The translations under genes were made by a program, and so were the position numbers. Below the pieces are notes generated by a model. That model was not told where the DNA came from. It searched no databases and saw only the letters and a list, made by a program, of their open reading frames with translations. From Anisus vortex (taxonomy: Eukaryota; Mollusca; Gastropoda; Planorbidae), in the NCBI GenBank assembly GCA_949126835.1, contig OX421499.1, forward strand, positions 8,015,026 to 8,079,025: 64,000 bases of DNA. Reading direction: 5' to 3'. Shown here in pieces: positions 11,342 to 21,864 of the stretch. Each line of letters starts with the position of its first letter. Position 1 is the stretch's first letter.

Positions 11342-12499
11342 CTTTGGATATTTTTTTTAATTTACTCTGAAAATATGCTTTTTTGAATTGTGACACTAAA
11401 TATATTTGTATCCTGTATGCATTTTTTCCTCTCTGTCTTTGCTTAGATGAAATTCTCTACTTCTTTCATAATGTTGAAAAAGTTTTCAACCTGTATAAAT
11501 CAACATGTGATATTTTAAAGTATTCACACAGATCATGTCTTATTGAAAGCAAATAATTGAAATAATCATGTTTCTTCAACTATAAGATGTAAGATAATTG
11601 TTTCCTTGCCATGTCACATGTCAAAGGATTGTGTTTAAAACATTATATTAACTGTTGCTTTAACACTCAATCCAGTCTGTGCTATATTCATTTTTTTTAA
11701 CACACTTAAAAATATATTTTAACAATTTAATTCATTCTTAATGAATACGAATATTTTTTTTTTCATTTCGTCATCGAGTTTTAGAAATGTATAAATCTTT
11801 ACCTTTATTCCATTGCAGCATATTTATTTGGGGTAATTTTTAACTCTATTTGAGAAAATACCATTTAGCGTTGTGATGGCTTTTTAAATTAGAGTTTGGG
11901 TAAAATAGACTCTGTACACCATGTTTGTTTTACATGCCGTTTCTCTTGATGGTTATACATATCAACTGATAAATTAGATTATCTTATGTGTCACATATGC
12001 TCCAATTATACAGACGATTTTGACTCAGGTTTCAGATTTGAAAGCTCTTTTCCCTCTCGATAAATTGGTTTGTAAAGCTTACATTTTGTGTTACGTCAAA
12101 CTTCTAAGTGGATTGAGAAAATTACACATTTTCTTATTTTTTGTATGAATATGTCAGCAACCATTCATTGTTTTTCACTTCTTCATCAATGTTATGACAT
12201 TCCCTTTAATGAAAAAAAAAATCGTTAAAATTTTTTAATTTTATGGCAGCAAGAAATGTAAATATAATAAGCATAATTAAAAAATTGTGAAATGGGGATT
12301 ACGTGATTATTTTAGAGAGAAAAAAAACAACAATCTTAGTAGGTTGACACCCAAAAAACGTCTTTTGAAATTTGCTCTTTAGACATGAAGTCAATTAGAC
12401 TAAGACACCTAAAAAGACCTTCATTTTTAACAAAGTTTTCGTACACAACACCAAGCCTCAATGCTTTACATGGAACCCGCACGAAATGAGAATTTTCTT
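11342..12499. other. Upstream flank of zinc-finger ORF, copy B
   Basis: AT-rich, collinear with 2945-4079. No exon recognised. Confidence 0.4.
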
Positions 12500-13470
12500 T
12501 ATATTCGCGGCTGTGGTACTTAAGGTCTCGGCTCCACACAGCACAGGTTTCACTAGGATCTTGAAGATCCTGATCTTTAGATTGTTTCTAAAGTGTATAG
12601 AGAGACTCAGACATTACCCAGTTAGATAATACTCCTCACTTCCTCGAGTGCCTCCGCTTTCAGCATAACGGAGGCAGTAATGGTGGCATTGACCTTGCGG
12701 ACCTTGCTCTCCCTTTTGTGTATATTAAAACCAATAAATGCAGAAGTGCTGGTTTCCCCCTGCATAGTTTGTTAAATATGGGAGAGAAAGGCAAGATCAC
12801 AAACAAAGTCAAGATCATTGAGCTGTTCCCACAAGTGCGTTGGATACCATTTCGACTGCTGCGTGGATTTTATCACCCAGCCATTGGCCAACATAAACAG
12901 GAAAGGCGCCTGCAAATATCCTTGCATCACACCAGTCTTCACCTGGAAAACATCAATCACCTTTTTTACCGTGGACAACTCGTCAGGTCATCCCACCACA
13001 ATAGTTCATGATTATGTCGACAATGTTCTTTGGCACTTCATAAAGCCTCAACAGTATCCCGAGTAACACCAATCCGCGATGTCGAAGGCTTTCCCGTAGT
13101 CAGCAAAGTTGAAATAGCACAGTTGTTCAATCTGGTCAGTACATAATTTGTTGGTGCTGAAGCTATCGTGATGGTCAACAACATTTTTTTTCTTTTCGCC
13201 GAGCAGCATCCGGTTGAAAACTTTGCCTAGGATGGATATTAAGTTGATCATCCTTTAGTTATATCAAAGGCTTTAAGTCACCTTTATTTGGGATTTTGAT
13301 GAGGTGCCCCGCCTTCAACTTAGAATGTACTTGCTTCTCTTCCCAGATCTTCATGAAGAGGGGGTGCAGCATCTCAACACTGGTTTGAAGGCCATTTTTC
13401 AGTGCCTTAGCTAGTATACCATCAGGCCCTGAAGACTTGTCAGTTGAATATGTTCATTGACTGCAACACA
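12500..13470 (-). mobile_element. Dead LINE reverse transcriptase, copy B
   Basis: Minus-strand frames carry, in order from high to low coordinates, SSGPDGILAKALKNG and LFMKIWEEKQVHSKLKAGHL (13300-13440), GKVFNRMLL (about 13210-13240), NFADYGKAFD (motif A, about 13085-13115), FQVKTGVMQGYLQAPFLFML (motif B, about 12890-12950) and a degraded LDFVCDLAFLSH (motif C region, 12780-12815). This is a non-LTR RT with frameshifts and a broken catalytic centre. It is shared with copy A and so predates the duplication. Confidence 0.75.
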
Positions 13471-13704
13471 CCTACCAAAAAAGGAGACCTATCGACTACA
13501 AATAGACAATAATATTATATGCCGTTATTCAAGGCTATTGTAATATAATTGTACAGGTTACTGGTTTAATTTAGCGAATTTAAATGAAAAACTATGTCCT
13601 TCTGTTTGTCTCCACATGCCCTCCTTTTAATAGCCTTACATCTGGCAACCGTAATTCTAATACTACTAAAGACTAATACTAATCGGGACTCCATGACGAC
13701 ATTA
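13471..13704. other. Spacer between LINE and minisatellite, copy B
   Basis: Matches 4800-5040 of copy A. No coding sequence seen. Confidence 0.4.
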
Positions 13705-14450
13705 TTTCTAGTCTACCAGATAATTCGTCTGCTTTGACAGTGAGTCTACCAGACAATTCGTCTGCTTTGACAGTGAGTCTACCAGACAATTCGTCTGCTT
13801 TGAAACTTAGTCTACCAGACAATTCGTCTGCTTTGACAGTTAGTCTACCAGACAATTCGTCTGCTTTGACAGTTAGTCTACCAGACAGTTCGTCTGCTTT
13901 GACAGTTAGTCTACCAGACAGTTCGTCTGCTTTGACAGTTAGTCTACCAGACAATTCGTCTGCTTTGACAGTTAGTCTACCAGACAATTCGTCTGCTTTG
14001 ACAGTTAGTCTATCAGACAATTCGTCTGCTTTGACAGTTAGTCTGCCAGACAATTCGTCTGCTTTGACAGTTAGTCTACCAGACAATTCGTCTGCTTTGA
14101 CAGTTAGTCTACCAGACAATTCGTCTGCTTTGACAGTTAGTCTACCAGACAATTCGTCTGCTTTGACAGTTAGTCTACCAGACAATTCGTCTGCTTTGAC
14201 AGTTAGTCTACCAGACAATTCGTCTGCTTTGACAGTTAGTCTACCAGACAATTCGTCTGCTTTGACAGTTAGTCTACCAGACAATTCATCTGCTTTGACA
14301 GTTAGTCTACCAGACAATTCGTCTGCTTTGACAGTTAGTCTACCAGACAATTTGTCTGCTTTGACAGTCTACCAGACAATTCGTCTGCTTTGACAGTTAG
14401 TCTACCAGACAATTCGTCTGCTTTGACAGTTAGTCTACCAGACAATTCGT
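13705..14450. repeat. 33-bp minisatellite, about 22 monomers
   Basis: Nearly uniform monomers containing TCTACCAGACAATTCGTC then TGCTTTGACAGTTAG. Copy A has an alternating two-monomer form and is half as long. Both strands remain open for more than 215 codons because the period is 11 codons. One monomer near 14360 is shortened, which shifts the forward frame. Confidence 0.92.
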
Positions 14451-14600
14451 CAGGCACTGAGAGATTCTGAGACAAACGAGTCTTTACAAGAAAATCAAAT
14501 TACCTTTCTCTTAAGCTAGTGGATGTATGCGTTAGATCTACGTATATGTATACCCATGCTTACCAAGAGCGAATTGAACGTGCTTAATGTATTATAGTTG
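14451..14600 (+). mobile_element. LINE 3' tail, copy B
   Basis: GAGATTCTGAGACAAACGAG and the following CTTTCTCTTAAGCTAGT match the tail of the LINE at 37680-37830. The arrangement minisatellite-then-tail is the same as in copy A. Confidence 0.55.
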
Positions 14601-14734
14601 TTAAATATGCAACCATTACAAGAAACGCGATGACGCAATACAAAGAACTTCCGCACCAAAATGCACAATTCTAATAAACAACATAATTAATATTAAGTCT
14701 GGCCTATATAAATATATTAACATCATCCCTTTTT

Positions 14735-14800
14735 CAGTGGCATAGCCAGGTTTGACGCTGGGGGGGGGGGGGAGGGGGGTTTGCAAGGGGGGGGGGGGGC
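14735..14800. repeat. Poly-G rich transposon end
   Basis: The text AGTGGCATAGCCAGGTTT followed by runs of 10-12 G resembles the terminal part of hAT-type elements. A partner end was not found. Confidence 0.35.
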
Positions 14801-15244
14801 GAACTTAAGATAAAGGTCCAAACTTCTATAACGTTTCCTGTCTATTGATTTACTTTCTACTTTTAAATGACAAAGCTCAATTTTTATATCATAACAAAGC
14901 AAATGTCGTAAGAATAAGCTTTTCTCTTCTTTTCTTTTCCATACCTCTAGCAAGTTTCTGGCAACCTATTTTTGGATTACTCCATGTAATAAGCAGAAAA
15001 CCAGCGTGTCAAAAGTCGTATTATTAACTTTCAAGGGGGAAACGAGATATGAACTCCCATTACTAAGAACAGAGACGATTTCTCCTAGTGCCATAATTGT
15101 CGACTATGCTATCCATCGATGATTGTTCCTCCCTATCCTTTACAAAGATTTACCCGTCCAAATGGAGCACTTCTTTTCTAATTGAAACCATCAGCACATT
15201 CGGTTGCTTTTACACGAGTCATTCTTTTTGCCTTAGAGGGCTAA

Positions 15245-15625
15245 GCAAAAACTTTCTTAGGCGACCAGACTTTAAACCTCACTTCACCAGATTGATCGAA
15301 TCGAGACTAATCTCTTAGGATTCGGAGGACAAACACACTTGTGCTACATAGCACAGCTAGATCACCATATAGGTTCGGTGTAAACCGCTGACCGTTCCCA
15401 TCCACTCTTTCCTCCTGCAAGGCAGGGCAGTCTAAAAGCAAATGCTCGACCGTCTCTTCTGCTTCAAAGCAATGTCGACACCGCGAATCGAAATTGGGCC
15501 TAAATCGTCCAAAATAGGCACCAATAGGACAGTGTCCTATTTGGAACTGGGCAATCGTTGCCTGTTCTCTCCTGCGGAGTTTCCACCACGGATCAGCTCG
15601 ACCAGAATACTCAAGCTTACTCCAG
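15245..15625 (-). mobile_element. I-clade LINE, 3'-terminal fragment (inverted)
   Basis: The minus-strand translation at 15307-15600 gives RADPWWKLRRREQATIAQF and the CRHCFEAEETVEHLLLDC zinc-knuckle-like motif. It is nearly identical to the C-terminus encoded at 19630-19936 on the other strand. The tail after the stop also matches. It is a 5'-truncated copy; the truncation point is near 15620. Confidence 0.88.
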
Positions 15626-15649
15626 CTTACAAAGGTCCCGGGACGCATG

Positions 15650-16208
15650 CATATGGGCGTGCATTGCGAGTTTTTTTTTTCGTCATGGGACTAAAGATTT
15701 AACTCTTTCTAAGACTTAATGTCGCCGAAGACATGGGGAAAATGATCCGTCCTATCGAAAATGTAAAAGCTAGAACTTTGGGAGGGTCATTTTCTGCTGA
15801 CCACCTTATTGTTAAAAGCCATTGCATCACTATGGTTTTTATTTTGAAGACTTCTATACATTTTAACAATCGCTGTGGTTGAAGCTTAGAATACGTGTAG
15901 ACCATCAACTATACACTTTTTAAAGAGTTCACTGCAGTTGGACAGCACTCCACATCAGATGTATGCAAACAAATGTATGCTTTGGTCACTGTATACAACT
16001 TTTCACTAAACTGTTAAAAGTATCTAAATCTACCATGTAAGCCAGAATGAAAGCCACTCATATTGCCGTTATTGCCTTATAATTGGGACCTGAAAATTTG
16101 CGAATCTACACCAGAGTTCGGGAACCTACTGCACGAGTGACAAACTTGGCATGCACAGCGATTTGCAGTGACACATGGAAAATCTTCTTATAATTTTACA
16201 GACATTCC
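15650..16208. other. No gene seen
   Basis: No recognisable coding sequence or repeat. Confidence 0.35.
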
Positions 16209-16216
16209 TTCTAGAT

Positions 16217-17320
16217 CATAGGTTCTCAACGGGGGCGATATCGCCCCCCCCCCGGGGGGGCGGTGAGAAGCTTTAGAAGGGCGCTGACATTACCGGGGGC
16301 GATTGGGGGGTGGTGAAGGGCAAGTGGGCGACACAAACGTACCTGATATATTTTAACACCTCAGCTATTTGAATCGATTAGTTTTTGGATGAAATGTGAT
16401 GTAGACGCAAGTGCTGCTAAATATCTGATATCCCCCAACAGTATGCCTACATATTAATATATTAATAAGAATAAATAGGAATCGCAATGACTTTTCGATG
16501 AAGTAGGGGATAGTATTTGGCAAGTATGGTGTGCGGCCGGCTGGTCCTGTGGTTGGTTCAGCGGACTGTCAACCCTGCTGACCGATCACTGTCGCCCTAA
16601 CATCTGCTAATAATAATGATATTTTGATCTCGGTTTAATCGAGATGTCCTTAATTTGTTTTATTAATATATCGAATTCTATACTTTTGTTAAGCGGTATA
16701 GATAAGTAGTGATCATACAAACTGGGTAGTTATTGTAATGCTTGAAAATATACATATAAATTCTTTAGTCATATAATATTTATATATTTTTCAAAACCTT
16801 TTTACAGTTTGATCATTTCAAGATTATAAATTGTAAGCCATTTATTTTTTTAAAAAGAATAAAAAAACAGAAGTATTAGCTCAAATAAAACGGGCTAATT
16901 ATTTCCCTTTAACTAAAAACTGTCTCCACATTTGATTCAGTAGTGATGCCGAAAAAAGTTATGTTTTGAAATAAAACAAATATTACTGATTATTAGACCT
17001 AAGGCTTTTGCAACCCAAATTGAAACACAAATAGACAAATTGCTAGCAACACACCAGGCAAACGATTTACATTAATATTGATTTATTTAAACCTTTTGTT
17101 AAGGCAATTTTTTGATCTATTAATTATTACATGTTTCTTTTCAGTTTTTTTTAAAGATAATTAATCACACAAAAAGTCTAGTTCCCCTAAAAAAATTGCG
17201 GAAACTATAGTCCAGATGGGCGGAAGGAGGGGGGGGCGCCAAAAGAAAGTTGGGGGGGGGCGGTGAGCGGATAAAAATGGTAAAAGGGGGCGGTGAGCCG
17301 AAAAAGGTTGAGAACCTATG
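16217..17320. mobile_element. hAT-type MITE, copy 1, with perfect 8-bp target duplication
   Basis: The element begins CATAGGTTCTCAAC and ends with the exact inverse GTTGAGAACCTATG. TTCTAGAT flanks it on both sides (16209-16216 and 17321-17328). The 14-bp TIR and the 8-bp duplication fit the hAT superfamily. The 1104-bp body has no transposase frame; it has G-rich subterminal parts and an internal SINE-like stretch (16530-16605). A second copy lies at 30349-31347. Confidence 0.92.
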
Positions 17321-17331
17321 TTCTAGATAGA

Positions 17332-17457
17332 AGATCTACTAGCCCGAAACTCCAGCAGGGCAGCAGAGATCGGTCGACGGCAGGGCTTGAACCCGAGCTG
17401 TCATGGTTTACAGTCCGGTGAACTGACCGCAGAAACAGCCGCCGTCACCCCAAAGAA
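17332..17457 (-). mobile_element. SINE family 2 copy
   Basis: On the minus strand the stretch has a tRNA-like head with GCGGTCAGTTCACCGGACTG and a box B-like GGGTTCAAGCCC, then CCGACCGATCTCTG. The same order is seen at 43010-43185. Confidence 0.55.
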
Positions 17458-17462
17458 AAGTA

Positions 17463-17640
17463 GCCGGTCGGACCAAAATTGATCCATAGGGCCGGTGAAG
17501 CAGGGTTCACCAGTTTCTGTGGCCACGGCATACTAGGTGATTGTGTGGCCAGCACTATGCACAGCCGCCTTTACTTTACATTACCCCAACTAAAGTCAGG
17601 TACCCATCAGAGCTGGGTAGACTCAGGGAATATAGCCTGC
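17463..17640 (-). mobile_element. SINE family 1, truncated copy
   Basis: Reverse-oriented body: GCCGGTGAAGCAGGGTTCAC, then CAGCCGCCTTTACTTTAC and CAGAGCTGGGTAGACTCAG. The tRNA-like head is lost at the junction with the LINE downstream. Confidence 0.8.
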
Positions 17641-17699
17641 ATCAGGACGCTGAATAAATTAAAAATCATACTCTGGGTGCTGCAGGGCATTATTATTAA

Positions 17700-20010
17700 A
17701 AGGTTGCCTAATGGTTTCCACTCTGGTGGCCTTCTTCACTTTGCACCGTCTCAAAACATTTATAGGGAAGGTAGCTGAGAGATTAATCAATAGGAGGCTT
17801 GTGAGGTTCCTAGAGGATAATGGACTGGTTACCCCCACTCAAGCAGGCTTCCGTAGTGGAAGAAGCTCGATGGATCAGGTGACGCTCTTGGTCCAGAAAA
17901 TGGCTGACGGGTTTCAGCGGAAAGAGTCTACACTAGCAGTGTTCCTGGATTTTAAACAGGGCTATGACAAGGTCTGGCGGCCGGGGTTGTTGTTGAAGCT
18001 ACAGAGGCTAGGAATAGCCTCTAGCATGTACAATTGGATCAAAGGGTTCTTAACCCGAAGAACAGTTGCAACTCGTTACGGGAAAGCGGTTTCTCGGAAG
18101 CGCGTCCTGGAGCAAGGATTGCCCCAGGGCTCAGCACTGTCCTGTACACTGTTCCTGGCTTTTATCAACGACCTGCCGAACTATCTGGGAAGCTCGTCGC
18201 TGCTTTTCGCAGACGATCTTGTGGTCTGGTCGACCGGGAGGGAAGCGCGTGCTCTAGAGCGGGCCCTCCAATAGGATTTGAACGCAGTAGCCTGTTACGC
18301 CAAGCTGTGGGGTATGAAAGTAAACTACCTAAAAACAGTTTATTCGCTCTTTACCCTTGGAATCGATATCCTCAAAGAGCCGATCGAGCTGAACATTGAC
18401 GGCCGCGCCCTGGCATGCGACCAGAAGCCGGTCTATCTCGGAGTGACACTGGACCGAAAGCTAACGATGTATGACCATGTGAGGTTAGTCCAAGAGAAAG
18501 CTTCTTCTAAGCTGAACATTGTCAAGAGACTGGCCAGTACTGGCTGGGGTGCGAAGGCGAGTGTGTTGAGAAATCTTTACCTAGGAGCGGTAAGATCTCA
18601 GATCGATTATAGCCTCCCGGTGCAAATCTATGCGTCTGATACTGCTTTGAAGACGTTGGACTCTGTACAAAATCAAGCCCTCAGACTAATATGTGGAACG
18701 TTCCGAATTGCCCCGACATCGGCTGTTGAAATCATGGCAAACGTGCCGCCTCTGAATGGGAGAAGGAAAAGGGCCGTTATTACTGCTTACGAGCGGTATA
18801 AGCGGTTGGAGGAAAGTTCCCCCCTCAGGATGCTCGTGGATTCCTGGGTGGGAAGAGCCCGGATCTCAATGCAGTCCTTCATGCACCACGCACTGAAGCT
18901 CAGCGCAGAGATTGGACTCCCGGTCGACCGCATGCCCATGCGGACGGGAGTGGAACCTCCTCCTCACCTATCTTTCAACCTACCAGAGATACGGACGAAC
19001 CTGATGGAAGCAGTCGGACCCAGCGCTTGCCTGACTGAGAGGCGCGCAGCTGCTCTAAGGACGGTACGTGCATACTCGGGATTCGTTGTGGCATACACTG
19101 ATGGGAGCGCGATCAGTGGGACCGAAGCGCGTTCTGGGTATGGTGCTCTTGTGTCGTACCCGAAGGCAGAAGAAAAACGGGCTGAGCTAAGTGGGCCATG
19201 TGGATCAATCTGCATCTTTGATGCGGAGATGGAAGCCATCAGAATTGCAGCTGTGGCAATTGGGAAAACGTTCGAAGAAACACCATCTGCTCGTGATGAT
19301 GTGGTTATCTTCACTGATGCGCTGTCAGTACTCCAAGCCATCGACGGCTTGGGAACATGGCCCGATCTACTTGTCCGACTATTAGCTGTTATTTCCGACC
19401 TGATCCTCAGGTACGAGGTGAAGGTCATCTTGCAGTGGATTCCAGGTCATGCAGGAGTCCCTGGCAATGAGATAGTGGATGTCTTGGCCAAGAAGGGATC
19501 CCTGACACCCACTCCGGAGGGTCCGTCCACCTTCGCGAGTGCCCGCAGATCAATACGTGAGTGGGAGACAAGACAATGGGAAACGAGTTGGGACGAGTCT
19601 GACAAGGGTCGAGGTGTGTGGCAGCAACTAAAACGGCCAAATCGAGCTGATCCGTGGTGGAAGCTCCGCAGGAGAGAACAGGCTACGATAGCCCAGTTCC
19701 GTACAGGGCACTGCCTTATTGGCGCCTATTTCGGACGATTTAGGCCCAATTTCGATTCGCGGTGCCGACACTGCTTTGAAGCAGAAGAGACGGTCGAGCA
19801 TTTGCTTTTAGACTGCCCTGCCTTGCAGGAGGAAAGAGTAGATGGGAATGGTCAACAGTTTGCACCATCCCTTTATGATAACCTGGCTGTGCTACGTAGT
19901 ACAAGTGTGTTTGTCCTCCGAATCCTAAGAGATTAGTCTCGATTCGATCACTCCGGTGAGTGAGGTTTAAAGTCTGGTTTCCACTCTAAGAGTACCTAGC
20001 AGAAGATCGA
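17700..20010 (+). mobile_element. I-clade LINE with RT and RNase H, 5'-truncated
   Basis: The element starts within the reverse-transcriptase region, next to a truncated SINE, and runs through RT, RNase H and a C-terminal CCHC-like motif to a 3' end near 20010. An RNase H domain downstream of RT is characteristic of the I clade; elements of this kind are known in snails. No 3' poly-A or target duplication was found. A second, inverted 3' fragment lies at 15245-15625. Confidence 0.88.
17711..19936 (+). pseudogene. ORF2-like polyprotein (RT-RNase H) with one in-frame stop
   Basis: One reading frame spans 17711-19936 with a single internal stop, TAG at 18272-18274. In order: AGFRSGRSSMDQV (about 17852); RT motif A variant FLDFKQGYDKVW (17943); motif B variant LPQGSALSCTLF (18120); motif C FADDLVVW (18205); RNase H blocks YTDGSAIS (19096), DAEMEAI (19220), FTDALSVLQAI (19311) and WIPGHAGVPGNE (19438); then C-x2-C-x7-H-x4-C (about 19765-19818). 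The stop lies after motif C. Motif B has Ala and Cys where Val and Pro are usual. Together with the missing endonuclease and ORF1, this makes the copy non-autonomous. Confidence 0.88.
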
Positions 20011-21754
20011 AAATATATGTCATGTATGCTCGTGCTGTTTACTTGTTATAAACGGGAGAAACTGCTCCACCACAGCTACATTCGTGGTTATATTTTATAG
20101 TATATCAAAGTTAAATATGAAAAGATTATATAGCTAAAGAAGTCAGTGGATATGACATTGACTTGGGCCTATGAAGACCTTAAAACGTGTTTGTTCAAAT
20201 CTTGAAATCGTGCAATTTGATGCCGTGGTTTGAAAGTGGCGTTATTTGGTGTAGCTTTGTGTGTGTGTATGTGTTGGTTTGTGTTGTTTCGGCAATGTTC
20301 CGAGTTAAAAGCCACGTGAACTTGTATGAATTGAACCAGGTGTATAAAAGAGAGGGTCGAGGGGATTGGAAGCTGCTAGAGAGACTACTAGTTGAACAAC
20401 TAGACTGCTGTGTATATGTACTGGCAAAAGGACTGGATTTTCAGAGTCGCTGGACTGTTGTATTACTTTCAAGTGATGTGTTATGTTTCAAACTAGCTTG
20501 GGTTTTCTTTATTATTCCTCTTTGACTACGGACATTGTGTGGTGTAATAGTTAACGTTGTTCTTAGATCCCAAGGGCACGAATATATATATATATTATCT
20601 TGTGTCTGTTTAAATTTCCACAATATTCAGTTTGATAATTACCAATATCCACTAGACGAGTTTGTTCAAATGTATGCTCTTATCGACTCTAGAGGAACCG
20701 ATGATTTACATTTTCGCCAGCGTTTGGGGTATATGGGTACAGAAAATTGACGTTCACCAGTTTTCATAGCCATGACATTCAGTGTGGATAGCATAATGTC
20801 CATGCTGCCTTAACACCTTACAAATAAAATTCTTTGGGACAGCCTAGAACTAAAATCCTGGTATTGTTACCTGAATCTAAGCCCAACATCTGCGGACTGT
20901 CCATCCAATGCCTTGCTACATAGAAAACCTCGACCCAATAAGTTCCATAATAACTAGATATTCTTCGCTTTACTGCTAACTACAAAAGAAAAGTATGACG
21001 GAGTCACGGTAACAAAATACCACCAATATAGGAGATTCCGACAACCATTTTTATGTGAGAATGTGATAAAAACCAAAGACTAGAATACGATGGACGGCTT
21101 GCTATGATATTTATTCTCTTTGATGGTTCGAAAACTCCTATTTTATGAAATTTCCAATCACATACTGAATTATTGTCTTTCGGTTTAGTAATTCGATATG
21201 ATTTTATCGATGGAATACTCTGGCTATCCCAGTTGCCAGTTGTAGACGGAAAATCTAGTAGGCTATCTAAAGGAATATTACATCTAAGTTACGACTTGTG
21301 ATTAATATATTTGTAAAAGCAAATAATTATTTTCATTCTTATTTTCAATGCGTCGTTTCATTACCTTTCAAGTAGAATTATTTTATTGTTGAAGAATGCA
21401 ATTATAGAATGAGCGTATTCTATATCAGATTATAATTTAAATTAAGATTTAATTTGAAAGCTGTGTACAGAGGAAGACTTTTGGTCAGCGTTATTGGCTG
21501 CGCAAGGAAAATGCGACCCTTAAGCTCTAAGAATAGAGCAATTGCTCCATTTAATTATAGTTTTTGTAATAACAAAGCAGATGACATACAAGTCATACAT
21601 AAGCAGGTCATGTGAAATATAAATCTTGCACAAATTTTAAAGTAAAACAAAAACATTTTTGGTTAAAAAAATTTGAGTCTATATTTTTTTTTTGAGAAAA
21701 ATAGATATTATGCTTTTTGTTGCATAATTAGCACTTGAAAATCCCAACTTGTCT
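20011..21754. other. No gene seen; promoter-like patch
   Basis: At 20340-20350 a TATAAAAGAGAGGG string sits in a less AT-rich patch (20190-20530), which could be an LTR or LINE 5' end. No matching second LTR or coding sequence was found. The rest is AT-rich and unassigned. Confidence 0.3.
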
Positions 21755-21864
21755 TTAATTTGGACAGTAACCTTTATTCGCTGAGTTGTAGTGCGCATTT
21801 CTGAGGCACTCGCCGAACTGCACATCACACGAACAAGCTTGGTGCTCGCACGTTCCGACTTTGT
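21755..21864 (-). CDS. sPLA2 exon 4 (last)
   Basis: Acceptor CTATTCCAG precedes [20 protein letters not shown]; the exon ends in NKGYCPN and TAA (21755-21757). It supplies the catalytic Asp of the His-Asp pair and five Cys. Confidence 0.92.

Larger units (their letters stand above)
9271..14720. other. Segmental duplication, copy B
   Basis: The paralogue of 1-5690. It retains the full zinc-finger ORF, more of the dead LINE, and a longer, more uniform minisatellite. It lacks the RTE-like insert of copy A. Confidence 0.85.

Noticed and set aside
13679..14393. 219-223-residue ORFs on both strands as a repeat protein
   Set aside because: Same reason as in copy A: a tandem array with an 11-codon period, next to a LINE tail.
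15097..15318. 73-residue plus-strand ORF
   Set aside because: It overlaps the inverted LINE fragment and has no recognisable features.
18964..19428. 154-residue minus-strand ORF
   Set aside because: Antisense of the RNase H part of the I-clade LINE; no domain of its own.
20187..20525. 112-residue ORF as a small secreted or membrane protein
   Set aside because: Composition suggests a promoter or LTR-like patch. No ATG context, domain or splice structure supports a gene.
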